Source: Paracoccus aestuariivivens (GTDB taxonomy: Bacteria; Pseudomonadota; Alphaproteobacteria; Rhodobacterales; Rhodobacteraceae). Taken from it: DNA of 64,000 nucleotides. Numbering within the stretch: position 1 is the stretch's first letter; every line of letters begins with the position of its first letter. The position numbers were made by a program, and so were the translations under genes. The stretch lies in contig NZ_WMIE01000013.1 in NCBI RefSeq assembly GCF_009711225.1, positions 16,579 to 80,578 on the forward strand, written 5' to 3'. The notes under the pieces were generated by a model that worked only from the letters and a program-made list of their open reading frames with translations, was not told the origin of the DNA and did no database searches. Positions 27,955 to 35,484 of the stretch are shown in pieces.

Positions 27955-29018
27955 GGCCGCAACAATGGGGCTTGGCCGATCGGAATCGGACCAAGCCGCA
28001 TCCGGCCCTCGGCAAAGGTGATCGGCAGGCGCAGTTCGCCTGCCTGCGGTTCGGGAAAACTGATGTTGGGGGCGGGCTCCATGGACAGGGACGATACCGT
28101 CCTGATCATCGTGCGCCCGATCATCACGACGCTTTGCGGGATCATTCCCGCATCCGCCGCAGTCTGAAGCAGCGCCTGAGCATCGCTGGTGTAAAGTGCC
28201 AGCGCACCCTTTGCGCGGCCTGTTTCATCTGCTTCTAGTCGGCCGATCAGGCGCGCTCCGACGGTGCCGATTTTCAGATCGGCCGAGTCGATCTGCAAGC
28301 CGGTCGGCAACGGTGTCGGCGGGGTTTGAAGCGCCTTCGACGTCGGGAGCGCATCCAGCCAAATCTTGCCGCTGCCCTGAAATGCCACCGGATCGCTGAT
28401 CGAGAACCGCTCGGCCAAACCGGCGATCTGGGGCAAGGCTGCAGGGTTCAATCCTGCCAGATCGAACGTCAGGTCATATACGGCCTGCGAACCCTGCGGC
28501 ATGTCCTGCGCCAATTCGCCCAGCTTTGTGTCAACCTCTAGCGACGCGGCCAATGGTTGACCGTCAAGAGTCAGCGGACCAGTCCGGATAACCGCCCGCC
28601 CCGGAGCGAGACCGGAAAAGGCCATAAAATGTACGCTCGCCTTGGGGTCTGCCATGCCCAGTTCATGCGGACCGGTCCCCAGATCAAGCGTTGCCGTTGC
28701 AGGCAGAGTCAACGTTGCAGTGGTGGGTGACAACGGCCCGACCGAGAAATAGGCCTCCGGCAAGGAAAGGCTGCCATTCGGTGTCACAATCCGAGGCTCG
28801 GTCAGGTGGACCCCTATCCGGCTTGGATCACTTAGCTTGGTGATGGAACCGACCGTGAAACCGGTCCCTGCTTCGGCCAATCTGCCGATCTCTCGGGCCA
28901 TGAATGATTGGATGCCGAACCAGATTCCGCCGAAAAACACGGCGAGAATGGCCAGCAAGATGATGAATCCGCGCAATTTCCCCTCATGCAGCTTCGGGTG
29001 GCTTGGAACATGCCACAT
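27951..29018 (-). CDS. DUF2125 domain-containing exported or anchored protein
   Basis: The 355-residue protein has an N-terminal membrane helix ('FIILLAILAVFFGGIWFGIQ') and a long beta-rich periplasmic domain with the DUF2125 pattern ('TGFTVGSITKLSDPSRIGVH', 'SADLKIGTVGARLIGRLEAD'). The family is confined mainly to alphaproteobacteria and has no known function; the repeated AsmA-like strands suggest an envelope lipid or outer membrane role, which is speculation. Its 3' end overlaps tyrC by 4 bp. Confidence 0.8.
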   Translation of the reverse strand: MWHVPSHPKLHEGKLRGFIILLAILAVFFGGIWFGIQSFMAREIGRLAEAGTGFTVGSITKLSDPSRIGVHLTEPRIVTPNGSLSLPEAYFSVGPLSPTTATLTLPATATLDLGTGPHELGMADPKASVHFMAFSGLAPGRAVIRTGPLTLDGQPLAASLEVDTKLGELAQDMPQGSQAVYDLTFDLAGLNPAALPQIAGLAERFSISDPVAFQGSGKIWLDALPTSKALQTPPTPLPTGLQIDSADLKIGTVGARLIGRLEADETGRAKGALALYTSDAQALLQTAADAGMIPQSVVMIGRTMIRTVSSLSMEPAPNISFPEPQAGELRLPITFAEGRMRLGPIPIGQAPLLRP

Positions 29019-29071
29019 CCTGACCTAAGTCTTAGCTGAACGAAAGGACGCATCGAAAGGTCGACGACAAG

Positions 29072-29644
29072 GTGGCAAAACAAAGCGAACATTGGGTCTT
29101 TGCCTATGGCTCGCTGATGTGGGATCCGGGTTTCCCTGTGGCCGAGGCTGTCGGCGCGCGGCTGGACGGGTTCAGCCGACGGTTCTGTCTGCGCTCGGTT
29201 GTCTATCGCGGGACGGTCGATGCACCGGGATTGGTGCTTGGACTTGATGCGGATGGCGGGGCGGATTGTGTCGGTCTGGCGCTGCGCGTGGCAGATGCCG
29301 ATTGGCCTGACGCGATCCAGGGGCTTCGCCTACGGGAACTGACCACCAACGCCTATGAGGAACGGATCCTGCCGCTGACGCTGACCGATGGGCGCCACGT
29401 CAGCGCGGTCGGCTATGTCATCCGCCGCGACCATGACCAATATGCCGGAGAGCTTGATCTGGACGAGCAGGCCCGGATCATTGCGGGCGCCCGGGGCGGG
29501 CGTGGACCGAATTACGAGTATCTTTTCAACACCGCCTCGCATCTGGCCGAAATGGGCGTCACCGATCTGGACATGGATGCGCTGGCCCGCCTTGTTCGCG
29601 GGCTGATCTCGCACGATACGGGGCATGGCGGGAAGCCGGATTAA
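29072..29644 (+). CDS. Gamma-glutamylcyclotransferase, ChaC family
   Basis: The 190-residue protein has the ChaC N-terminus 'VFAYGSLMWDPGFPVAEAVG' (YGSL substrate loop), 'LDGFSRRFCLRSVVYRGT' and 'TTNAYEERILPLTLTDGRHV'. Family members cleave glutathione or gamma-glutamyl amino acids to 5-oxoproline. The start is a GTG at 29072 with AAAGG upstream. It is not visibly linked to its neighbours. Confidence 0.9.
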   Translation: MAKQSEHWVFAYGSLMWDPGFPVAEAVGARLDGFSRRFCLRSVVYRGTVDAPGLVLGLDADGGADCVGLALRVADADWPDAIQGLRLRELTTNAYEERILPLTLTDGRHVSAVGYVIRRDHDQYAGELDLDEQARIIAGARGGRGPNYEYLFNTASHLAEMGVTDLDMDALARLVRGLISHDTGHGGKPD

Positions 29645-29731
29645 GTCTTTCCGTGCAAATGCTTCCGTTCCGCTTGCATCGGAGCGCTTCGGCTCTACAC
29701 TCGGTCCCGATTGCATCAAGAGGGGGCGGAG

Positions 29732-31402
29732 TTGTCCCAGGCCGACACCGACGACACCGGCGCGGAGTACCCGCTGGAAGACGATAACAGCTACAACCGC
29801 AAAGGGCGGGCGTCGCGATTAACCGCGACCCGCAATGCACGGCGGGCTGGTCAGCCTGCGGCTGAACCGCATTTCTCGCAGCCCGTGCGTCAGGTCGTGT
29901 TCATGCTGATCGTGCTGGCGCTGGTCGGCGTCGGTGCGTGGTTCGCCTATGGCCGCATCCTGCCGATCTTTGCGGCGAACCCCTTGCTGAACGGCGCAAT
30001 TCTAGTGGTCTTCGCATTGGGAGTGCTGACCTGCTTCTGGCAGGTGGCACAGTTGATCAACTCGGTCAGCTGGATCGAGCGGTTTGCTGCAGGTAAACTG
30101 GGATATGGAACAAACGAGCAGGCGCCGGGAAGCACCGCGCCGCGACTGCTTGCACCTTTGGCGCAATTGTTGGGCTCGCGGGGGCCGGTCGGCGCGACGA
30201 TTACAACCGACTCGGCGCGCTCGATCCTTGAATCACTGGCGACCCGTATCGACGAGGCGCGCGATATCACGCGCTATCTGGGCAATCTTCTTATTTTTCT
30301 GGGACTTCTGGGAACCTTCTACGGTCTTGCAACAACCGTTCCTGCCATCGTCGAAACCATCCGGACGCTTGCCCCCGAACAGGGCGAATCGGGCGTCGAG
30401 GTGTTCGACAAGCTGATGCACGGACTTGAGACGCAGCTTGGCGGCATGGCCACGGCGTTCTCCAGCTCGCTGCTGGGTCTGGCGGGTTCGCTGGTCGTCG
30501 GCCTGCTGGAACTGTTTGCCAGCCACGGCCAGAACCGCTTCTACCGCGAGCTTGAGGAATGGCTGTCGACCTTTACCCGCATCGGTTTGTCGGGCGGCGA
30601 TGGCGGGTTGAATGAGGCCCATCTGGCCGAATTCATGTCCGGCATGCAGAACCAGCTTGTCGATTTGCAGGAGTTCTACGTTCAGCGCGATGAATTGCGC
30701 GATCAGGAAGCGACCGACGCCGATGCGCGTTCTCTTGCGCTAGTCGGCGGCGTCGATCGCCTGACCAACCTGATCGGTTCGGATCGTGACGCAATGGCTT
30801 CCGAGCTTGCCGCCGAGCGGCAGGCTCAGGCAGAAAGCCATTATCGCCTGACCAGCATCCTTGAGCGCATTTCCGATCAGCAGGCACGTCTGGTGGATGC
30901 GACAACCGTTGCCGCATCGGAAACCGCGCGATCCGAAGATCTGACCGCGCGGCTCGAACAGGTTCTGGCCCGCTTTGCCGATGGGCAGGACCATCTGATT
31001 TCTCTGGCCCAGACTGCGCCGACCGTGCATCTGCCGCCCGAGCTTTCTCATGCTCTGGCGCGCATCACGGAAAGCCAGCAACGCCTTGCATTGATGGCGC
31101 AATCCCCGTCCACACCTGCCGTGGGTGATCGGGAAGCCGATGCGGCGCAGCATCAATCGTTGACCCGTGCTTTGAACCGTTTGGCCGACGGACAGTCGCG
31201 TCTGGTCGAACTGGCCGAGGCGAAACCTGCGCCGCAGGATGATCCGGAATCGCGGATGCGGTTGCGCTCGATCGACGTGCAATTGGGTCGATTGCTGGAG
31301 GAAACCGCCAGCAGCCGCGACGGGCTGATCGCCGAGTTGCGCGAGGACATGGCCGCCCTGACCCGCGCCATCCGGGCGCTGGAGGGACGTGATGGGGCTT
31401 AG
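29732..31402 (+). CDS. MotA/TolQ/ExbB-like proton channel with long helical tail (ZorA-like)
   Basis: The likely start is a TTG at 29732 behind AGAGGGGGCGGAG; a TTG at 29711 is the alternative. The ~556-residue protein has four membrane helices. The first pair is 'VVFMLIVLALVGVGAWFAYG' and 'GAILVVFALGVLTCFWQVAQ'; the conserved channel pair is 'NLLIFLGLLGTFYGLATTVP' and 'MATAFSSSLLGLAGSLVVGL'. A ~290-residue helical tail follows, with four loose repeats of the type LxRxADGQxxLxxLA (near residues 376, 415, 446, 484). The length and tail resemble ZorA. It overlaps the MotB-like gene by 11 bp. Confidence 0.85.
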   Translation: MSQADTDDTGAEYPLEDDNSYNRKGRASRLTATRNARRAGQPAAEPHFSQPVRQVVFMLIVLALVGVGAWFAYGRILPIFAANPLLNGAILVVFALGVLTCFWQVAQLINSVSWIERFAAGKLGYGTNEQAPGSTAPRLLAPLAQLLGSRGPVGATITTDSARSILESLATRIDEARDITRYLGNLLIFLGLLGTFYGLATTVPAIVETIRTLAPEQGESGVEVFDKLMHGLETQLGGMATAFSSSLLGLAGSLVVGLLELFASHGQNRFYRELEEWLSTFTRIGLSGGDGGLNEAHLAEFMSGMQNQLVDLQEFYVQRDELRDQEATDADARSLALVGGVDRLTNLIGSDRDAMASELAAERQAQAESHYRLTSILERISDQQARLVDATTVAASETARSEDLTARLEQVLARFADGQDHLISLAQTAPTVHLPPELSHALARITESQQRLALMAQSPSTPAVGDREADAAQHQSLTRALNRLADGQSRLVELAEAKPAPQDDPESRMRLRSIDVQLGRLLEETASSRDGLIAELREDMAALTRAIRALEGRDGA

Positions 31403-32804
31403 CCGCAAAGGGGGCGAACGCTTCTCGACTAATATCTGGCCGGGCTTTGTCGATGCGATGTCGACCCTGCTTCTGGTGCTGATCTTTACGCTGACCATCT
31501 TCATGGTGCTGCAATCGGTCTTGCGCCAGCGCATCTCGACGCAAGACAGCGAATTGGAGCAACTGGGGGATCGTGTCGCGGCACTCAGCAACGCGCTTTC
31601 CAGCTCGCAGGATCAGGCGCAAAACCTTGATCGTGATCTTGAGGCAGAGCGCACGCGGTTGAAAGCCTCGGAAGCTGCCGTCGCTCAGGCAAGGGGCGAG
31701 ATCGATGCGCAGACCGAGGCGGCCCGTCTGGCCGCCGCGAGACGCGAGGCACTGGAGGCTTTGGTCACTGATCTGAGGACCAAGAATCAGGACACGGATC
31801 AGCGTCTTAGCGAGACGCAGTTGAAATTGTCCGACGCCGAAGCCGCGCGACTGGTCGATGCCGCCGCCGCCAAAGCATTACAAGAACGGTTGGACAGTTC
31901 TGGTGCGGAACTGACTGCGACCACGCTCGCCTTGGACCAGGCACGCAAAAAGGCCGAAGAAACGCTGACCCTGCTCGCCGCAGCCGATGCCGCGAAGAAG
32001 GAACTTGGCGACAAGCTGTCCTCGCAAACGACCGAAGCCGACAAGCAAGCCGGCTTGCTTGCCGTCGCCCAGCAAAAGCTTTCTGAACAGGAAGCGCTTT
32101 CGACCGAAGATCAGCGGCGCGTGGCGTTGTTGAACCAGCAGGTCGCCCAGTTGAACGACCAGCTTGGCAGTCTGCAATCGGTCCTTGATGTCGCCAGCGA
32201 CGACAAGCGCGACGCAGATCTGAAGGTCGAGGATCTGGGCCGCCAGTTGAACGTCGCGTTGGTGCGCGCCGCCGAAGAAGAACGCAAACGTCGCTCGCTG
32301 GAAGAGGAGGCCCGCTCCAAGGCCGAATCCGAGGCCCGCGATCTGGCCCGCTATCGCTCGGAGTTTTTCGGACGCCTATCGCAAATCCTTGCCGGTCGCG
32401 AAGGCGTTCGGGTGGTCGGTGATCGCTTCGTCTTCTCCTCGGAGGTGCTGTTTCCTGCCGGAGAAGCAACCCTGTCAGCCGAAGGCGAAACACAAATCGC
32501 GCGGGTGACCGAGCAATTGAAGCAGATCTCGGGTGAGATCCCGTCCGAAATCGACTGGATCATCCGCGTCGACGGCCATACCGACAGCCAGCCATTGTCG
32601 GGACAGGGGCGCTACCGCGACAATTGGGAATTAAGTCAGGCGCGCGCGTTGTCCGTCGTTCGATATATGGTCGATCAACTGGGTTTCCCCGCCAGCCGAC
32701 TGCTGCCGGCTGGCTTTGCCGATACCCGTCCGGTTACCGATGGGACCGATCCGGCATCGCTGGCCGCTAACCGTCGGATCGAGTTGAAGCTGACGGAACG
32801 CTAG
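31392..32804 (+). CDS. MotB/OmpA-like peptidoglycan-binding stator protein (ZorB-like)
   Basis: The ATG at 31392 follows GGAGGGAC. The 470-residue protein has one N-terminal membrane helix with the stator aspartate ('WPGFVDAMSTLLLVLIFTLT'), a very long coiled coil (~residues 50-310, heptad-rich) and a C-terminal OmpA/MotB domain ('IIRVDGHTDSQPLSGQGRYR', 'WELSQARALSVVRYM', 'NRRIELKL') that binds peptidoglycan. With the upstream channel gene it forms a proton-driven motor-type pair. The coiled-coil spacer is far longer than in MotB or ZorB and would reach deep into the periplasm. Confidence 0.87.
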   Translation: MGLSRKGGERFSTNIWPGFVDAMSTLLLVLIFTLTIFMVLQSVLRQRISTQDSELEQLGDRVAALSNALSSSQDQAQNLDRDLEAERTRLKASEAAVAQARGEIDAQTEAARLAAARREALEALVTDLRTKNQDTDQRLSETQLKLSDAEAARLVDAAAAKALQERLDSSGAELTATTLALDQARKKAEETLTLLAAADAAKKELGDKLSSQTTEADKQAGLLAVAQQKLSEQEALSTEDQRRVALLNQQVAQLNDQLGSLQSVLDVASDDKRDADLKVEDLGRQLNVALVRAAEEERKRRSLEEEARSKAESEARDLARYRSEFFGRLSQILAGREGVRVVGDRFVFSSEVLFPAGEATLSAEGETQIARVTEQLKQISGEIPSEIDWIIRVDGHTDSQPLSGQGRYRDNWELSQARALSVVRYMVDQLGFPASRLLPAGFADTRPVTDGTDPASLAANRRIELKLTER

Positions 32805-33772
32805 GCGCGCGGATCGACCATCGCATATTGGTCGGGAAAACGGTTCAGATAGCGCAGCATTGGACCCGCCGCCCGCCATTGCCGGAACAGGGTCGAGCGC
32901 AAGTCATTGACGTCCGGCCAGTGTCTGCTGCTTGCCGCCTTGACCTGCGGCGCGTCGGGAAAGTGTTGGCTGATGATGCGGGAAAATGCTTCCCTCATCC
33001 GCATAGGGACAATTCCCTGCGAGATCGAAAGCCAAGGCTTCCGGGTCCCGATGAAATGGATCAGGCAGGGGTCTGCCATCGCCGTCAGATGCGCCGATGC
33101 CGACGTGAACTGCCAATTCCAAAGCGGGCTCATTTCCGCCCAATCGCCTTTCAGAATACCATTCATCAGGGCCTGATCCCGTCCCAGACCGGCAAGATGC
33201 TTGCGCGCGAAGCTTGCCGCGCGCGCAGGCATGTCCTGTGTCGCAAAGCCCTCGGTGTCGATCATGACGACACCCGCATTGAAATAGGGGTGGGCAGGCT
33301 CGCCGAGCTTGCTGAATTCCTGAACCTTGCGGTTCGGCGTGCGCCATTGCCGGTTGTCGCGGACAGCCGCGACAGCATGTCCCAGCATATCCGAGGCAAG
33401 CAATTGCGATAGATCGCCGCGTTCATACAGAATATCGGCATCGATCACGAGAATGCGGCGATAATGGCCACGCAAGGCGTTGCCAAGAAACAGTTCCATA
33501 TAAGTCGCAAGCGAACGCCGCGCGTCGAGCGGCAGCGCGTCAAGCAAAGCTTCATCGCGCGCGGCGACATGGCCGATACCGGCCTGCATCAGCACCTCTG
33601 GCAACTCGACCGGTTCGGGGCCGCCGATCAGAATGTCATGGGGATAGCCTGCCGCTGCCATCGCCAAGGCCGGAACCGAAGCATATGGCAGATAATTCGC
33701 ATCGCAGGCCACGATCACGGCCAGATCGGATGCAGGCTTGAAGCCGGGGCTGAAAATCGGAGTCAGGCTCAT
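32801..33772 (-). CDS. Glycosyltransferase family 8-like protein
   Basis: The 323-residue protein starts with the GT-A pattern 'LAVIVACDANYLPYASVPAL', has 'MELFLGNALRGHYRRILVID' followed by the DxD metal site 'DADIL', and later 'YFNAGVVMIDTEGF' and 'DQALMNGILKGDW', all typical of GT8 sugar-nucleotide transferases. The sugar and acceptor are unknown, and no polysaccharide operon is adjacent. Its stop overlaps the end of the MotB/OmpA-like gene by 4 bp. Confidence 0.85.
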   Translation of the reverse strand: MSLTPIFSPGFKPASDLAVIVACDANYLPYASVPALAMAAAGYPHDILIGGPEPVELPEVLMQAGIGHVAARDEALLDALPLDARRSLATYMELFLGNALRGHYRRILVIDADILYERGDLSQLLASDMLGHAVAAVRDNRQWRTPNRKVQEFSKLGEPAHPYFNAGVVMIDTEGFATQDMPARAASFARKHLAGLGRDQALMNGILKGDWAEMSPLWNWQFTSASAHLTAMADPCLIHFIGTRKPWLSISQGIVPMRMREAFSRIISQHFPDAPQVKAASSRHWPDVNDLRSTLFRQWRAAGPMLRYLNRFPDQYAMVDPRA

Positions 33773-33865
33773 TCGGCCCTCGTTGGCATCACGGCTGGAA
33801 CCTTTGCACGTAAGTATTGGTGCGGCAGTTCTAGGTTCTTGGCCGTGACTTGTCCAACGGCTAGC

Positions 33866-34423
33866 TCAAGCCTCGGGATTCGGGGTCGTCACTTCGCGCG
33901 GCGGACGGCCGATCACTTCGCGCAGCGCATCGAGCTCGATGAAATTATCGGCCTGACGGCGCAACTCGTCGGCGATCATCGGTGGTTGGCTGCGCATGGT
34001 CGAGACGACCGAAACCCGCACACCTTGCCGCTGCAAGGATTCAACCAGCGGCCTGAAATCTCCGTCGCCCGAAAACAGGACCGCATGATCCAGCCGCGGG
34101 GCAAGCTCCATCGCATTCACGACAAGCTCGACATCCATGTTCCCCTTGACCTTGCGGCGCCCCAAAGCGTCGGTGTATTCGCGGGCCGGCTTGGTCACCA
34201 TCGAGAAACCGTTGTAATGGAGCCAATCGACCAAGGGACGGATGGGTGAGTAATCTTCGTTCTCAAGCAGGGCAGTATAGTAATATGCGCGGATCAACTT
34301 GCCACGCCGTTCGAATTCCTGGCGAAGCAGCTTGTAATCGATGTCGAAGCCGAGCGACTTTGCCGCGGCGTATAGATTCGAACCATCAATAAACAAAGCT
34401 AGCCTGTCGTCTTTGTAAAACAC
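33866..34423 (-). CDS. NYN domain (LabA/DUF88-like) protein
   Basis: The 185-residue PIN-like protein has the NYN acidic set: 'LALFIDGSNLYAAAKSLGFD' (first Asp), 'KGNMDVELVVNAMELA' and 'HAVLFSGDGDFRPLVESLQR'. The fold is shared with RNases, so it is probably a metal-dependent ribonuclease or RNA-binding protein; the substrate is unknown. It is divergent from folK, with starts only 12 bp apart, so the promoters must overlap the coding regions or be very compact. Confidence 0.9.
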   Translation of the reverse strand: MFYKDDRLALFIDGSNLYAAAKSLGFDIDYKLLRQEFERRGKLIRAYYYTALLENEDYSPIRPLVDWLHYNGFSMVTKPAREYTDALGRRKVKGNMDVELVVNAMELAPRLDHAVLFSGDGDFRPLVESLQRQGVRVSVVSTMRSQPPMIADELRRQADNFIELDALREVIGRPPREVTTPNPEA

Positions 34424-34435
34424 GATAACCTCGAT

Positions 34436-35029
34436 ATGAATCAGAATTCTTTACTTTCCTCGAAGCTAGCCCTGATCGCTTTAGGCGGGAACCTGCATAG
34501 TTTGGCAGGTACCCCTGAGGACACGCTTCGCGCCGCATTACGGCAAATTGTCGGTATTCCAAGTGTGGCTCTGACAGGCGTCAGCCGCTTTTGGCGAACG
34601 CCCGCATTTCCGGAAGGCAGTGGTCCCGATTATGTTAATGCGGCAGCCTGCTTGCAAACGGATTCGGCACCAGAGGCGCTTCTGGAAGCATTTCATCGGA
34701 TCGAGGCCGATCTGGGTCGGGTGCGACAGGGGCCGCGCTGGCAATCGCGGGGCATCGACATAGATCTGATTGCCTATGGCGGTGCCGTCTTACCGGACGC
34801 GGAAACTCAGCTACGTTGGCTGGGCTTGCCGCCGGAACAACAGGCGCTGTCTGCCCCTGAAACCCTGATCCTGCCACATCCGCGCATGCAGGATCGCGGC
34901 TTTGTTCTGTTCCCCTTGGCCGAGATCGCGCCCAATTGGGTACATCCTCAACTGAAACGTTGCGTGTCCGAGCTTTTGTCCATCTTGCCAGCCGAGGCAC
35001 GCGAGGGTATAGCGCCTTTGAATGCTTGA
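34436..35029 (+). CDS. folK: 2-amino-4-hydroxy-6-hydroxymethyldihydropteridine pyrophosphokinase
   Basis: The 197-residue enzyme transfers pyrophosphate from ATP to the pterin in folate synthesis. It shows 'IALGGNLHSLAGTPEDTLRA', 'VSRFWRTPAFPEGSGPDYVN' and the HPPK signature 'RGIDIDLIAYGG' followed by 'LILPHPRMQDRGFVLFPLAE'. It stands apart from folB/folP. It is 68 bp upstream of rpoZ. Confidence 0.93.
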   Translation: MNQNSLLSSKLALIALGGNLHSLAGTPEDTLRAALRQIVGIPSVALTGVSRFWRTPAFPEGSGPDYVNAAACLQTDSAPEALLEAFHRIEADLGRVRQGPRWQSRGIDIDLIAYGGAVLPDAETQLRWLGLPPEQQALSAPETLILPHPRMQDRGFVLFPLAEIAPNWVHPQLKRCVSELLSILPAEAREGIAPLNA

Positions 35030-35097
35030 CATTCCTGTGGTGAAGCGCCAAATATCCTGCTTCGCCCTGCATCCTGATTCCAAGCCGAAGGTGACCG

Positions 35098-35454
35098 ATG
35101 GCCCGCGTGACAGTCGAAGATTGCGTCGACAAGGTTCCGAACCGTTTTGATCTCGTGATGCTGGCCGCGCATCGCGCCCGCGAGATCACTTCCGGAAGCC
35201 AACTGACAATCGACCGCGACAACGACAAGAACCCGGTCGTCGCGCTGCGCGAAATCGCTGACGAAACCCAGCCGGTAGACGACCTGCGCGAGCGCATGAT
35301 CGAAGCGACGCAGACCCAGATCGAAGTCGACGAGCCCGAAGAAGACGCGATGGCGCTTCTGCTTGGCGCGGAAGTCGATCGTCCCAAGCCCGCCGACGAA
35401 GAATCGGAAGAGCGCATGCTTCGCATGATGCTGGAAGCCCAAGGCCGCAACTAA
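35098..35454 (+). CDS. rpoZ: RNA polymerase omega subunit
   Basis: The 118-residue protein begins with the omega signature '[20 protein letters not shown]' and 'LAAHRARE', then '[12 protein letters not shown]'. Omega helps assemble beta-prime and forms one ppGpp site on RNA polymerase. It lies 30 bp before the RSH gene, the usual alphaproteobacterial order, coupling the ppGpp enzyme to a ppGpp target. The acidic tail is longer than in E. coli, as usual in this group. Confidence 0.96.
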   Translation: MARVTVEDCVDKVPNRFDLVMLAAHRAREITSGSQLTIDRDNDKNPVVALREIADETQPVDDLRERMIEATQTQIEVDEPEEDAMALLLGAEVDRPKPADEESEERMLRMMLEAQGRN

Positions 35455-35484
35455 GGCTGAATCTATACGGGGTCTTCGGCAAAT

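Noticed and set aside
29072..33772. A complete Zorya defence system
   Set aside because: Only the ZorA/ZorB-like motor pair is seen. No ZorC, ZorD (helicase) or ZorE (nuclease) gene is next to it; chaC, GT8 and NYN genes do not substitute for them.
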